Shown here: positions 10,481 to 19,898 of the stretch, in pieces
Layout: each line of letters begins with the position of its first letter
Position numbering within the stretch: position 1 is the stretch's first letter
From: Nostoc sp. RI_552
GTDB taxonomy: Bacteria; Cyanobacteriota; Cyanobacteriia; Cyanobacteriales; Nostocaceae
Assembly (NCBI GenBank): GCA_016124525.1
Contig: WGNO01000029.1
Span: 1 to 64,000, forward strand
Reading direction: 5' to 3'
DNA length: 64,000 bases
The notes under the pieces: model-generated
What the model was told of the DNA's origin: nothing
Databases searched by the model: none
The model's input: the letters and a program-made list of their open reading frames with translations, nothing else
Position numbers and translations under genes: made by a program

Positions 10481-12085
10481 GTGCGCCTGCTGACAACAGT
10501 TGCGGCTTTACGCTGCTATTTAACTCAACGCTGTTCAGAAAATCATCTGAGGGTTCCAGAAGATTTGGAACTAGATGAGATGACTAGTTGGTATCATACG
10601 GCTGTCGGTTTGGTGCCTACGATGGGAGGATTGCATCAAGGTCATTTAAGCTTGATTAAAAGAGCAAGACAAGAAAATTCTACGGTAATTGTCAGTATTT
10701 TCGTCAATCCGCTGCAATTTAGTCCTGATGAGGATTATGAACGCTATCCCCGCAGTTTAAAATCAGACCAACAACTCTGTATGCAAGCAGGGGTAGATGC
10801 AATTTTTGCACCTACTCCCGAGGAAATGGGTGTTTCTCAAAAACTTATACAAAAATTACAAGTTACACAAGTAACTCCTCCATCTGCTATAATTTCAGGC
10901 TTATGTGGTCGTTCTCGGATAGGTCACTTTGAAGGTGTAGCGACAATTGTAACCAAGCTTTTCAATTTGGTACAACCTGACAAAGCCTACTTTGGACAAA
11001 AAGATGGTCAGCAATTGGCTATTATTAAACGGCTGGTGGCTGATTTGAATTTTCCAATAGAAATTGTTGCTTGTCCAACAGTGCGGGAACCTTCAGGTCT
11101 GGCTTTGAGTTCTCGTAATCAATATTTGACTACACAAGAAAAAGAGCAAGCCGCGATCTTATATCGGGGTTTACGCCAGGGATCTGCTGCTTTTAAGGCA
11201 GGTGTTCGTGATAGCAGTGAGCTGATAGCAGTGGTACAACGAGAACTCGCAAAGGTTAGTAATCTAATTGTGGAATATGTTGAATTAGTTAAACCGACTA
11301 CGTTGATGTCTCTAGAAAAAATTGAGGAGGAAGGAATGCTGGCGATCGCAGCTCGTCTTGGTTCGACCCGTTTAATTGATAATACCATCTTGAGCAATCG
11401 TCAACCGATTATCGCCATCGATGGCCCCGCAGGCGCTGGTAAATCTACAGTGGCTCGTCAAGTGGCAGCGAAGCTTGGTCTAGTGTATCTAGATACAGGA
11501 GCTATGTACCGGGCTGTAACTTGGCTAGTGCTACAACAAGGTATTGCTGTTGAGGATGAATGTGCGATTGCGGAGTTAGTTAATCAGTGTAATATTGAAC
11601 TTACCCCCACTGATGATCTGCATTTTCCAGTCAGGGTTTGGATTAATGGTGTTGATATTACTGAGGCAATTCGCACGAGTGAGGTGACATCTCAAGTGTC
11701 CGCAGTAGCAGCACAAAGTGCTGTACGTCAAGCACTTGTTAAAAAACAGCAAAGCTGGGGTAAAAAAGGTGGTTTAGTTGCGGAAGGTCGAGACATTGGG
11801 ACTCATGTTTTCCCCGATGCTGAAGTAAAGGTGTTTTTAACTGCATCAGTCAGTGAACGGGCACATCGCCGTCAGCAAGATTTTAAAAAACAGGGTCAAC
11901 CTGATGTGAATTTAGAGCAGCTGAAACGCGATATTGCTGAACGTGACTGGAAAGATAGTACTCGTAAAGTTTCTCCTTTACAAAAAGCACCAGATGCTCT
12001 TGAGATACAGTCTGATGGTCTGAAGGAGTCTGAAGTCACAGCAATAATTGTTAACTATTATCAAGAACGCTGCTCTCGGTTGTAG
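10481..12085 (+). CDS. panC/cmk: Bifunctional pantoate--beta-alanine ligase / cytidylate kinase
   Basis: Fusion typical of cyanobacteria, 534 aa, GTG start. Residues 1-300 are PanC (pantothenate synthetase), with VPTMGGLHQGHLSLI for ATP binding, FVNPLQFSPDEDYERYPR and YFGQKDGQQ. Residues about 308-534 are CMP/dCMP kinase, with P-loop DGPAGAGKSTVAR, YLDTGAMYRAVTW and GRDIGTHVFPDAEVKVFLTA. It thus supplies pantothenate for CoA and CDP for nucleotide synthesis. The two reactions are not adjacent in one pathway; the fusion is an established lineage trait. GGGG precedes the GTG start by several bases. Confidence 0.96.
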   Translation: MRLLTTVAALRCYLTQRCSENHLRVPEDLELDEMTSWYHTAVGLVPTMGGLHQGHLSLIKRARQENSTVIVSIFVNPLQFSPDEDYERYPRSLKSDQQLCMQAGVDAIFAPTPEEMGVSQKLIQKLQVTQVTPPSAIISGLCGRSRIGHFEGVATIVTKLFNLVQPDKAYFGQKDGQQLAIIKRLVADLNFPIEIVACPTVREPSGLALSSRNQYLTTQEKEQAAILYRGLRQGSAAFKAGVRDSSELIAVVQRELAKVSNLIVEYVELVKPTTLMSLEKIEEEGMLAIAARLGSTRLIDNTILSNRQPIIAIDGPAGAGKSTVARQVAAKLGLVYLDTGAMYRAVTWLVLQQGIAVEDECAIAELVNQCNIELTPTDDLHFPVRVWINGVDITEAIRTSEVTSQVSAVAAQSAVRQALVKKQQSWGKKGGLVAEGRDIGTHVFPDAEVKVFLTASVSERAHRRQQDFKKQGQPDVNLEQLKRDIAERDWKDSTRKVSPLQKAPDALEIQSDGLKESEVTAIIVNYYQERCSRL

Positions 12086-12470
12086 TGGTGTGACAAGGCT
12101 AAAGTTTGGCATTAGTTAATGTCTCTATTATTGGGTTTAATGGCGTGTTGATGAGCGTTTTATTAGCTCTATCTTAACTAATCCAATGTTTTAGTCTTGC
12201 CGCAACAAGCGAGAGGAGGGAGGTATTTATTTCAGTGGGGGTTTTGCTGGGGGTTATTAGTAGTTATTATTAATAATGATTAATTTGTAGTAGTTTGGGG
12301 GAAATACAACTGTATTTTGTTGGAATCCTCACTTTGGTAGTAGAATGACGATGTTAAGTTTTATATTCTTTATTTGATTGGATATAAGACTGCTACACAT
12401 AAAACCTGTAATTCCCTGAGCTGCTACAACAGCTTTCAACTGGAAAACAGTAAAGAGAGGATTTCACAAA
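12086..12470. other. Intergenic region upstream of sodB
   Basis: 385 AT-rich bases with no coding potential recognised. It contains the sodB promoter by position. AGAGAGGA at 12453-12460, about ten bases before the sodB ATG, is a clear ribosome binding site. Confidence 0.4.
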
Positions 12471-13073
12471 ATGGCATTTACACAGCCCGCTTTACCTTAC
12501 GATTTTAATGCTCTAGAGCCGTATGGCATGAAGGGCGAGACTTTTGAGTATCACTACGGCAAACATCATGCAGCCTATGTGAACAACTTGAACAAGCTCA
12601 CCGAAGGTACAGAACTTGCTTATAAGTCTCTGGAAGAAGTGATCCAAATTTCTTTTAAAGATCCCTCTAAGGTGGGAATCTTTAATAATGGTGCTCAAGT
12701 TTGGAATCATAGCTTTTTCTGGAATTGCATGAAGCCGGCAGGTGGTGGCGCACCCACTGGTGATTTAGCAGCTAAGATTAATCAGGATTTTGGTGGCTTC
12801 GACAATTTTAAGGAAGATTTTTCTAACGCGGCTGCAACTCAATTTGGCAGTGGCTGGGCTTGGTTGATTGATGATGGTGGTACTCTGAAGGTAATGAAGA
12901 CACCAAATGCAGAGAACCCCTTGGCTCATGGTAAGAAGGCACTCCTAACTTTGGATGTTTGGGAGCACGCTTACTACATCGACTACAGAAATGCTCGTCC
13001 AGCTTTCATCAAGAACTTTTTAGAGCAGTTGGTAAATTGGGACTTTGTAGCCGAAAATTACGCTAAAGCCTAA
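12471..13073 (+). CDS. sodB: Iron superoxide dismutase
   Basis: Dismutates superoxide to peroxide and oxygen; soluble, 200 aa, with no signal peptide. Metal ligands are visible: His in EYHYGKHHAAYVNNLN, His in WNHSFFWN, and Asp and His in LDVWEHAYYIDY. The Gln in FNNGAQVWNH occupies the position that marks the Fe type, in contrast to Mn enzymes, whose Gln comes from the other domain. FGSGWAWL is also typical. A strong AGAGAGGA site precedes the ATG. It is probably monocistronic; a small unknown gene follows after 118 bases. Confidence 0.96.
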   Translation: MAFTQPALPYDFNALEPYGMKGETFEYHYGKHHAAYVNNLNKLTEGTELAYKSLEEVIQISFKDPSKVGIFNNGAQVWNHSFFWNCMKPAGGGAPTGDLAAKINQDFGGFDNFKEDFSNAAATQFGSGWAWLIDDGGTLKVMKTPNAENPLAHGKKALLTLDVWEHAYYIDYRNARPAFIKNFLEQLVNWDFVAENYAKA

Positions 13074-13191
13074 TCATCTGTCAGTTTGGCTCAGGTATCT
13101 CAAGGTCTAAAAGTCAGTTAATTTACGACCACTGCAAGCAGTCACGACTAGTACCGTGGCTGTTTTTACTGAGTAAAAAGTAGAGGCTGCT

Positions 13192-13398
13192 ATGGATAGT
13201 AAAGAACTAGCTCAATATGTGGAATCAACAAATAGCATTGCTAAACCTTGGCTATTAGTACAGCTACGGTTGAAGAAATTACAAGAACGCCAAGCCAGTA
13301 TTTCAGAAGATGCATATGCTAATGAATTAGCGGATATTCATCAAGATTTGATGAATTTGGGTGAATGGTGGTGTGGTCTGGAAGAGGAAGTATTTTAA
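13192..13398 (+). CDS. Small conserved hypothetical protein
   Basis: 68 aa, not recognised. Acidic and helical, with WLLVQLRLKKLQERQ and a Trp-rich end (NLGEWWCGLEEEVF); soluble, no membrane segment. The ATG is preceded by a purine-rich AGTAGAGG at 13180-13187. It lies between sodB and purM on the same strand, 61 bases before the first purM start candidate. Composition and the ribosome binding site support a real gene; function is unknown. Confidence 0.65.
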   Translation: MDSKELAQYVESTNSIAKPWLLVQLRLKKLQERQASISEDAYANELADIHQDLMNLGEWWCGLEEEVF

Positions 13399-13459
13399 TG
13401 GTTAACTCACAAGTAACCATGGTGAAATGATAGCCTAAGTTGGTAATGAACTGATAACG

Positions 13460-14497
13460 GTGCAGTTAGGAATGGATTATCGGGATGCTGGGGTTGATGT
13501 TGAGGCGGGTAGAGCTTTTGTAGATCAAATTCGCAATTTAGTTCACAGTACTTTTAGACCAGAAGTTATTGGGGGAATAGGTGGTTTTGGCGGTTGCTTT
13601 CAACTACCACCTGGTTTTAAAGAACCTGTGTTGGTTTCGGGAACGGATGGTGTAGGTACAAAGCTGAAAATAGCTCAGATTCTCAACTGTCATGACACGG
13701 TGGGGATTGATTTAGTAGCGATGTGTGTTAATGATGTGCTGACATCAGGTGCAGAACCACTGTTTTTTTTAGATTATGTGGCTACGGGTAAGTTAGAACC
13801 AGAGCAATTGACTCAGGTGGTGGCGGGTATAGCTGCTGGGTGTAGCCTGGCGGGTTGTGCTTTGTTAGGAGGAGAAACCGCAGAAATGCCCGGTTTCTAT
13901 TCAGTAGGTGAGTATGATTTGGCTGGGTTTTGTGTGGGAATTGTGGAAAAAAGCCAAATGTTAGATGGTTCTCAGGTGCAACTTGGGGATGTAGCCATCG
14001 CACTTCCTAGTACGGGTGTACACAGTAATGGCTTGAGTTTGGTGCGGAAAATTGTCAGCGATCGCGCTTTGGATTGGAGTGAACGTCCACCATTATTGGG
14101 TGGTGAAACTATAGCAGAAGCTTTTCTCAAACCTACACAAATTTATGTCAAGCCTGTTCTCGCATCTCGTCAAGCTGAGTTAGAAATTCATGGTATGGCT
14201 CATATTACAGGTGGTGGATTACCAGAGAATTTACCCAGATGCTTGGGTAAAAATCAAAGTATTCACATCCAACCCCACAGTTGGACTATTCCGCCTATAT
14301 TTCAGTGGCTAGCTGAGGTCGGTTCAGTCAGTGCTGAGGCTATGTACAATACTTTTAATATGGGAATTGGTTTTGTGTTGCTAGTGCCACCTTATCAGGT
14401 GGAAAAGACAATTACTTTTTTTCAATCGCAGGATATTTCAGCTTTGGCAATTGGTGAAGTCATTGATGGTTCGGGTACATTGACGGGTCTGCCATAG
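13460..14497 (+). CDS. purM: Phosphoribosylformylglycinamidine cyclo-ligase
   Basis: AIR synthetase, the fifth step of purine synthesis: closes the imidazole ring of FGAM with ATP. 345 aa. Family motifs are visible: [12 protein letters not shown] (ATP/substrate loop), [43 protein letters not shown] and [13 protein letters not shown]. The GTG start at 13460 and an ATG at 13472 (giving [13 protein letters not shown], the usual family N-terminus) are both possible; the ATG is the more family-like. The gene is followed by a non-coding kilobase with a transposase trace. Confidence 0.95.
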   Translation: MQLGMDYRDAGVDVEAGRAFVDQIRNLVHSTFRPEVIGGIGGFGGCFQLPPGFKEPVLVSGTDGVGTKLKIAQILNCHDTVGIDLVAMCVNDVLTSGAEPLFFLDYVATGKLEPEQLTQVVAGIAAGCSLAGCALLGGETAEMPGFYSVGEYDLAGFCVGIVEKSQMLDGSQVQLGDVAIALPSTGVHSNGLSLVRKIVSDRALDWSERPPLLGGETIAEAFLKPTQIYVKPVLASRQAELEIHGMAHITGGGLPENLPRCLGKNQSIHIQPHSWTIPPIFQWLAEVGSVSAEAMYNTFNMGIGFVLLVPPYQVEKTITFFQSQDISALAIGEVIDGSGTLTGLP

Positions 14498-15534
14498 GTA
14501 TAATTGACGGTGTACATGAGTTTCTGACCGTTATATAAAACCTAAAAGTTTCCTGCGGAAGAAAGATATTCTCTCAATGACCAAATAGGTGGTTTTTCAG
14601 CCACTCTGTGGACTCTCTCAGTTGGTAGTGATATCAATCAAAACCCTCCCTAAAGCTTCATAGAACAACTTCCTCCTCGTCATCGGCCCCCCAAACCCTC
14701 CTTTGTCCGGAAAAGTGTCCGTCAAATTTGTTGTTTTATGCAAGGATTACTCACCATTATCACTGATTTACTTACTGGCAAAGGCATTTGTTTAAATGGC
14801 TTATTCCCATTCCCACCTCCTTTTTCTTCATCAATTGCTTTTAATAGCTCTTAAAGATGTCTCTTTTCATAGGAGGCATAATTTTCTTGTCTACGATACC
14901 TCCTTGTGTTGCCCTGACGACAATGTAAAAAACCTAACCTTGTGACCTCAGGGAGACCCCGAGACCGCACTGACTCATATTAACCGCTGCGTTTAAATCC
15001 CTGTCACATTCAAATCCACACTTACTCTTATGTACCTTATCTCACTCACAATATTCCCCCGCCATTCCGGTGTTTCCTTTTGGTGATGCCAGTTGTCTGG
15101 GGAGAATATCAATCCTGGCTCACCGTGGTCTGAGTGCATTGTTGGTAATGTTTCTACTTTATCACCGTTGGGAGTACTAAAATGTCTGCCTGGGGTGGAT
15201 TTTTATATTGGTCGTGATTCATCTGTGGGTAAACTCCTTCGTCGCTATACTGGGAGTCATCTCGCCACATCAAAGATAGACAAATGAGCAATTCCGCGAA
15301 GTTAGTTAAATATGTTATTGAAAAATTTTTGACTATCTTTATACAAGCAATTGGAAATACTCATGACCGTTAGCATTGAGATTTGCTAAGGTAGTCTTAA
15401 CATATTGAGAAATTTGGTTACTAAAGCTGAAAAATAACTGCGGACACTTTCAAGTCTTGGAGTTTTTCTCGCAAATAGGTTAGGTGTGGCGTGCTGGTGT
15501 GTGGGGAATCACGTATTTTCGTTTAGAGAAGCTT
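14498..15534. other. Gene-poor kilobase with decayed sequence
   Basis: No intact gene recognised between purM and the PHP gene. It holds a TnpB C-terminal remnant on the minus strand (14934-15067) and, on the plus strand at 15093-15287, an open frame of 64 codons with FYIGRDSSVGK that resembles a stop-broken segment at the window start. Mixed composition suggests an old insertion hotspot. Confidence 0.5.
14934..15067 (-). pseudogene. TnpB/OrfB C-terminal remnant
   Basis: The minus strand reads CE, a stop, DKVHKSKCGFECDRDLNAAVNMS, then a short tail to a stop at 14934-14936. (C)x2C-type cysteines followed by DRDLNAAVN are the zinc ribbon and RuvC-III motif of IS200/IS605-family TnpB. A TGA lies where a cysteine or tryptophan would be expected in the ribbon, and I could not follow the rest of the protein upstream. 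It is a short fossil, not an active element. Confidence 0.7.
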
Positions 15535-16221
15535 ATGGTTATAAATTTTGCTCGGACATCTACTTGCACAGAAATTTTAAGGCAAGTTTTCCAGAGGGTT
15601 AATGCTGAAAGCTGTCCCAGAATATTTAATTTTCATATGCACACTGTCTACTCTGATGGCAGGTTGCAACCAAGTACATTGATGGAACAGGCCATCGCTA
15701 TTGGGCTACAAGGATTAGCTATTACAGACCATCATAGTATTGGGGGGTATCAAGCCGCACAATTATGGTTAGAAGATTGGCAGTGGAAAAATGGCAGTGA
15801 AAACACCCCTTACCTATGGAGCGGGGTAGAAATTAATGCTAACCTTTTGGATGTTGAAGTACATATTTTGGCTTACGCGTTTGAGCCAGAACATCCCAGT
15901 ATCAAACCCTATTTACAAAGTCAAAGTACTACAGGCAAAGAGTATGAAGCAAATAACATAATTGCTGCTATACATCAAGCCGGGGGATTGGCAGTTTTAG
16001 CTCATCCAGCTCGTTACAAGCGATCGCATTTTGAATTAATTCCAGCTGCGGCTGAATGGGGAATTGACGGTGTTGAGGCTTTCTACGCTTACAAGAACCC
16101 TAAACCTTGGCAACCCAGTACTTTAGAAACACAACAGGTACAACAGTTAGCTAATGAATATCGACTGTTTAATACCTGTGGTACTGATACCCACGGTCTA
16201 AGTTTGCTACAACGCTTGTAA
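15535..16221 (+). CDS. PHP-domain metal-dependent phosphoesterase
   Basis: Polymerase-and-histidinol-phosphatase family hydrolase, about 228 aa, soluble. The four metal motifs are present: FHMHTVYSDGRL, ITDHHSIGGY, LAHPARYKR and GTDTHGL. Stand-alone members act on nucleoside 3',5'-bisphosphates or short oligonucleotides; the substrate here is not known. ATG at 15535 (MVINFARTS) is preferred over the upstream GTG at 15484 because AGAGAAG precedes it by about 5 bases. A hairpin follows the stop. Confidence 0.85.
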   Translation: MVINFARTSTCTEILRQVFQRVNAESCPRIFNFHMHTVYSDGRLQPSTLMEQAIAIGLQGLAITDHHSIGGYQAAQLWLEDWQWKNGSENTPYLWSGVEINANLLDVEVHILAYAFEPEHPSIKPYLQSQSTTGKEYEANNIIAAIHQAGGLAVLAHPARYKRSHFELIPAAAEWGIDGVEAFYAYKNPKPWQPSTLETQQVQQLANEYRLFNTCGTDTHGLSLLQRL

Positions 16222-16243
16222 GGATGAAGCAAAATTTATTAAC

Positions 16244-16275
16244 ATTCCTGGCCAGTCCAACCAGGAATTTATTGT
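16244..16275 (+). terminator. Putative terminator after the PHP gene
   Basis: ATTCCTGG at 16244-16251 pairs with CCAGGAAT at 16261-16268, followed by TTATTGTT. It lies 22 bases after the PHP stop. The T tract is imperfect. The remaining bases up to 16578 show no gene. Confidence 0.55.
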
Positions 16276-16578
16276 TATGGTGGACTTGCTGAATTATTCC
16301 TAGAGGAAAAATCCAACAGCGCCTTGGCAAACTGTTGTAAAAATTTGCCTCTTGAACGTACCTGATCTGTCACCTAAATGGTATAAAAGTACTAGTTTTC
16401 ATCATATTCCACCTTGCGCCAATCAAGATCCTTAACTTACTGTGAATTAATTGTGGATTCGGTAGAATGTTCCTTAACAATAAGGTATGGTCTGAAGAAG
16501 TACTTGCAACCACAGCAGCCTACCCATTGCCCATCTTATTAAACTTATTGATCACAAAACTTTTGATGGTCTAAAACG

Positions 16579-17442
16579 ATGCCAGCATCTGTTAACTTCG
16601 ACTTTGAGGACGATAAATTTAACGCACCCCCTAATAAAACCATACCCTGGTGTCAGATGATTAACCCTCGGTATGGCATAGATGGTATCCAGCCCCACGG
16701 GTTAGCGATTAAATTAGATAATGCGACTGCTGTAGGCTTTCAACCCGATGAAAATTGGCAACAGGTAGAGCATGAATTTAGCTCTAAAGTGGAAACAGTT
16801 TTTATCACCACTACCCCAAAGTTAGTTGTAGTCCGCCGAGGTCCTTTATCTGTCAAAGATCGGGAAACTGGTAATAAACTTGGTACTCTTAAGGAAAATT
16901 ATGAAGCTTTTTTAGCAGACAAACTTAAATTTTTAACCTTTACTCGCCACCTCATTTACCTAGTAGGAGCAAATAAAAAGTTTCTGCACGAATCTCCATT
17001 ACAATTAACCCTTAGCGGCGCAGCAGGAGCGAGTTTTAGCAAAAATTACTGTGAGTTTCAACAAGGAAGAGTGATCAGTGGCTTCCTAGCTGAACTGGAA
17101 AGAGCTTATGCTGTGTATCGCCAGCAACCTCTGTCACCAAAAGGCCCGTTATTTCACGCTCATGGCATTTTCTGCCCAATGATTGAGTGTGAAGAAAGAG
17201 GAATTGAACCAAATATTGTCATGGTAGCTTCAACGGCAGAGTATGAGCATCCTACTGTTGATACATTAACCGAATACCTGATTGCTTCAGATTCTGTTGA
17301 GTCTGCAATCATCTGCAAGACTTTTGAAGAATACAAAGAGTTTGGTAAGGAATCTATCAAAGTAGAAGCACCCAAAATGGCAGCAATTGGGGTTTCTAGT
17401 TCTTATATTTACCCGGATGAAGATGATTATCCACCATACTAG
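16579..17442 (+). CDS. DUF5895-like conserved cyanobacterial protein
   Basis: 287 aa, soluble and acidic, with no signal peptide or membrane helix. The N-terminus (PASVNFDFEDDKFNAPPNKT then IPWCQMINPRYG) and overall layout match, as I remember it, the DUF5895 family of cyanobacterial unknowns; this is from memory, not a search. The last 12 residues are acidic and Tyr/Pro-rich (YPDEDDYPPY), a tail style seen in single-stranded-DNA-binding or partner-binding proteins, which is only an analogy. It stands alone, upstream of convergent mltA. Function unknown. Confidence 0.65.
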   Translation: MPASVNFDFEDDKFNAPPNKTIPWCQMINPRYGIDGIQPHGLAIKLDNATAVGFQPDENWQQVEHEFSSKVETVFITTTPKLVVVRRGPLSVKDRETGNKLGTLKENYEAFLADKLKFLTFTRHLIYLVGANKKFLHESPLQLTLSGAAGASFSKNYCEFQQGRVISGFLAELERAYAVYRQQPLSPKGPLFHAHGIFCPMIECEERGIEPNIVMVASTAEYEHPTVDTLTEYLIASDSVESAIICKTFEEYKEFGKESIKVEAPKMAAIGVSSSYIYPDEDDYPPY

Positions 17443-17517
17443 AGTGGTGGTAATAACTACGGAGTAGGGAATAGGAGAGTATAAATACTAGTATTTTCCC
17501 TGATTCCCCCTCCCTCC

Positions 17518-18774
17518 CTATTTTTTGAGCAGTAAATAATATAGTGAACCGTTACCACCTGTAACCCCGGCGCGATCTCCTGCCACTTTGCCAGATCCCA
17601 TGAAATAATCGACCCTTCCGGGGCTTTTAATGGCACTTCCTGTGTCTTGATCTAGTACAAAGCGGCTCACAGTACGATATTCCATTTGACCATTGCCAGT
17701 GGGATATGGTAAGGAAGTATGAATCAGTGCTAGTGCCCCCGGAGGCATGAGCGACTTATCTGTAGCAATGGAACGCTCAGCTGTGACTGGTACATTAATA
17801 CTACCCGTAGCCGGTCTACCGGCGGTTTCTTGGAAGAAAACAAATCTGTCCCACCGCGGTAGATAATTACTCAATTCCTGGGGCTGGCTTTGGAAAAACT
17901 TGACTATACCAGGCATATTTAATTGATTTGCCGCTAATTTGCCATCTTTGGACAGTTGTCCGCCAATACTAGTCCAGGGGTAATCTGTTCCCCCGGCAAA
18001 GCCCACAGAGGTTTTTGTCCCATCAGTTAACTCAATTTGGGCAGAACCTTGAATATGTATCATGTATGCATCTAGACGATGGCGGAACCACAGCATTTCC
18101 AAACCACTTAACTGGCTTCTCTCAGCTAATAAACCGTCCTGACCTTCCAATTCCACTCGTCTGGGGTGAGGTTTAGCCCATTGCTCAAAGTCTGGTGGCC
18201 GTCTATATAAGGGATACTTGTATTCATGAGTCCTCACACGGCTGGCAGTATAAATAGGCTCATAGTAAGCAGTAAACTTCACGGTGCCTTTACCATCATT
18301 ACCCACAGACTTGTAAAAGGCAAACTCTCGACGAACGGAGGCCTGCAGTTCTGCGGGGGATTTGGAATTAATCAATAGCTGGCGGAAACGAATTAAACTG
18401 CGACCCACGCGGTCATGGGTAATTCCCTTAACTGGATAGTTTTGATACGCTGCGATCGCACTATTTCTCTGCAAGTAGCTCAAACTATGGTCAATTGCTA
18501 CCAATAAAGCCTGACGATCACCAGACTTACCCCCTCGGTGCCAAATTTGCTCATCCCAACCCAAACAAGCGTGTCTGGGAGTACAATTATTTCCCAGTCG
18601 GAGAAGTTTAAGGGGAGGCCGCTGGGTTTTAGGAATGGCGGGCTGGACTGGCGGTTGTGTTTTAGGATTAGTTGGTACTGTTAAGGGGACAGAAACCTGA
18701 GCCACAGCTGACCAGATAGTATTTATTAAGGCAATTCCCAAACTTAAGGAAACCAAAGCAAGGCTTTTTCTCAT
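17518..18774 (-). CDS. mltA: Membrane-bound lytic murein transglycosylase A
   Basis: Cleaves peptidoglycan glycan strands to 1,6-anhydro products in the periplasm. 418 aa: signal peptide at residues 1-26 with no lipobox cysteine, then a Pro-rich linker. The MltA domain follows (KFTAYYEPIYTASR, MLWFRHRLDAYMIHIQGSAQ, GTDYPWTSIGGQL) and a C-terminal 3D domain with DQDTGSAIKSPGRVDYFMG, which contains the catalytic-region aspartates. A lipoprotein anchor is absent, so the protein may be soluble or signal-anchored. The 3' end faces the DUF5895-like gene. Confidence 0.92.
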   Translation of the reverse strand: MRKSLALVSLSLGIALINTIWSAVAQVSVPLTVPTNPKTQPPVQPAIPKTQRPPLKLLRLGNNCTPRHACLGWDEQIWHRGGKSGDRQALLVAIDHSLSYLQRNSAIAAYQNYPVKGITHDRVGRSLIRFRQLLINSKSPAELQASVRREFAFYKSVGNDGKGTVKFTAYYEPIYTASRVRTHEYKYPLYRRPPDFEQWAKPHPRRVELEGQDGLLAERSQLSGLEMLWFRHRLDAYMIHIQGSAQIELTDGTKTSVGFAGGTDYPWTSIGGQLSKDGKLAANQLNMPGIVKFFQSQPQELSNYLPRWDRFVFFQETAGRPATGSINVPVTAERSIATDKSLMPPGALALIHTSLPYPTGNGQMEYRTVSRFVLDQDTGSAIKSPGRVDYFMGSGKVAGDRAGVTGGNGSLYYLLLKK

Positions 18775-19307
18775 GATTTAGTTTAATCTTTCAACACTAA
18801 AGCTAAAAATTGGTTCTACTTTTTGCCAAAATCCGAATCGGATGTACTACTAAGTAGTCCTGCTGAATATTCTTGATTGGTACGTTCATCAATTCATTAG
18901 AGTCAAATTTAGGCATAAGGGAACTGATGTACCATTTTTGAAAATCTTGAAAACTGGGAAAACAAACTTCTTATCGGTGACCACCTTCTATTGGTGTCCT
19001 AGGCATAAAATGGAATCACTTAAAACATATTCAACTCATTGTTAACCATGTAAGGCCTGATGAACAGGGTAAGCATACCAAAAGCCCAAAAGCTTTTGTT
19101 GGAAATTTCAATTAATAACACATCAATCCTCACGATTCACAGTTGCTTTCACTTTAGACGGCCTGCACTTTTAGCAGTTCCCTAAAAACTCAAGGAAATA
19201 CTTGGTAGCTCTCAAAACTAGCTCCAATAATTCAAACCTAGAAACATACTGTGTAAAAGTATGTTTCTGGATTAGTGTATTTTTAACTTAATCACTCGCA
19301 ACGTGAA
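18775..19307. other. Intergenic region downstream of the small gene and upstream of mltA
   Basis: No gene recognised. A hairpin at 19240-19268 (AGAAACATAC pairing with GTATGTTTCT, 9-base loop) lies about 40 bases beyond the stop of the 59-aa minus-strand gene and may terminate it, although no long T tract follows on that strand. Confidence 0.4.
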
Positions 19308-19487
19308 TTAATACTGTTGAGGACCCTTGGCATCACATTCTCTATTCAAACACCGTTCCAGAAGTCTAATTCGCCAACCATGGGCAAAACGACGAGGATT
19401 TAATTCTAAATTAGAATTACGACTAAATAAGGGTTGGTTCAGATATTCCCAAAAAGGAAATTTAATCTTGTTGTGTTGTGGTGACAT
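19308..19487 (-). CDS. Small conserved-looking protein (59 aa)
   Basis: A 59-codon frame from ATG at 19487 to TAA at 19308: it begins MSPQHNKIKFPFWEYLNQ, has a Trp/Arg-rich middle (RRFAHGWRIRLLERCL) and ends in CDAKGPQQY. The composition is protein-like: aromatic, basic, without low complexity. Two cysteines, no membrane segment. I saw no Shine-Dalgarno site. It lies between mltA and the flv3-flv1 pair, on the same strand as both. Function unknown. Confidence 0.5.
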   Translation of the reverse strand: MSPQHNKIKFPFWEYLNQPLFSRNSNLELNPRRFAHGWRIRLLERCLNRECDAKGPQQY

Positions 19488-19829
19488 AGGAGGAACAAAA
19501 TAGTATAAAAACGTTGCGACAGAGTAGCTGACAGGTCATGTGAGAACTTGCCAGACCATGATTTGCTAGTTTAGGATGACATGATACATATTCAATTGTC
19601 TTGGTGACAATTGCGGAATCTTACCTAAATATTTTTGTCAGATTTGCTATAGTGTCTATGAGGATAAAAGTTCCTAATCAAGAAAACTATTTTACTTATA
19701 GATCTAGACGTACCAGTTGCTAGAGTCTACAAAGGAAAATTTTTTTGCCAAGGTTGGTTGAGCCTTCCATGAACAGATGTCACGAGTGTACGAATTGCAG
19801 AAGTCAATTAAGGCAATATATAGGCTCAC

Positions 19830-19864
19830 AAAAAAGCTCCCGCCAAATTTGAAACTGTGGCAGG
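19830..19864 (-). terminator. Rho-independent terminator of flv3-flv1
   Basis: On the minus strand CCTGCCA (19864-19858) pairs with TGGCGGG (19845-19839, one G-U) and is followed by AGCTTTTTT. It lies about 35 bases after the flv1 stop. The spacer from here to 19487 shows no gene. Confidence 0.8.
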
Positions 19865-19898
19865 AATCTTAGCGTACAAATTATTATTGATTAATCTG

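Noticed and set aside
15093-15287. 64-codon frame as a real gene
   Set aside because: No ribosome binding site, sits in decayed sequence and its FYIGR part has a stop-broken relative; treated as a remnant only.
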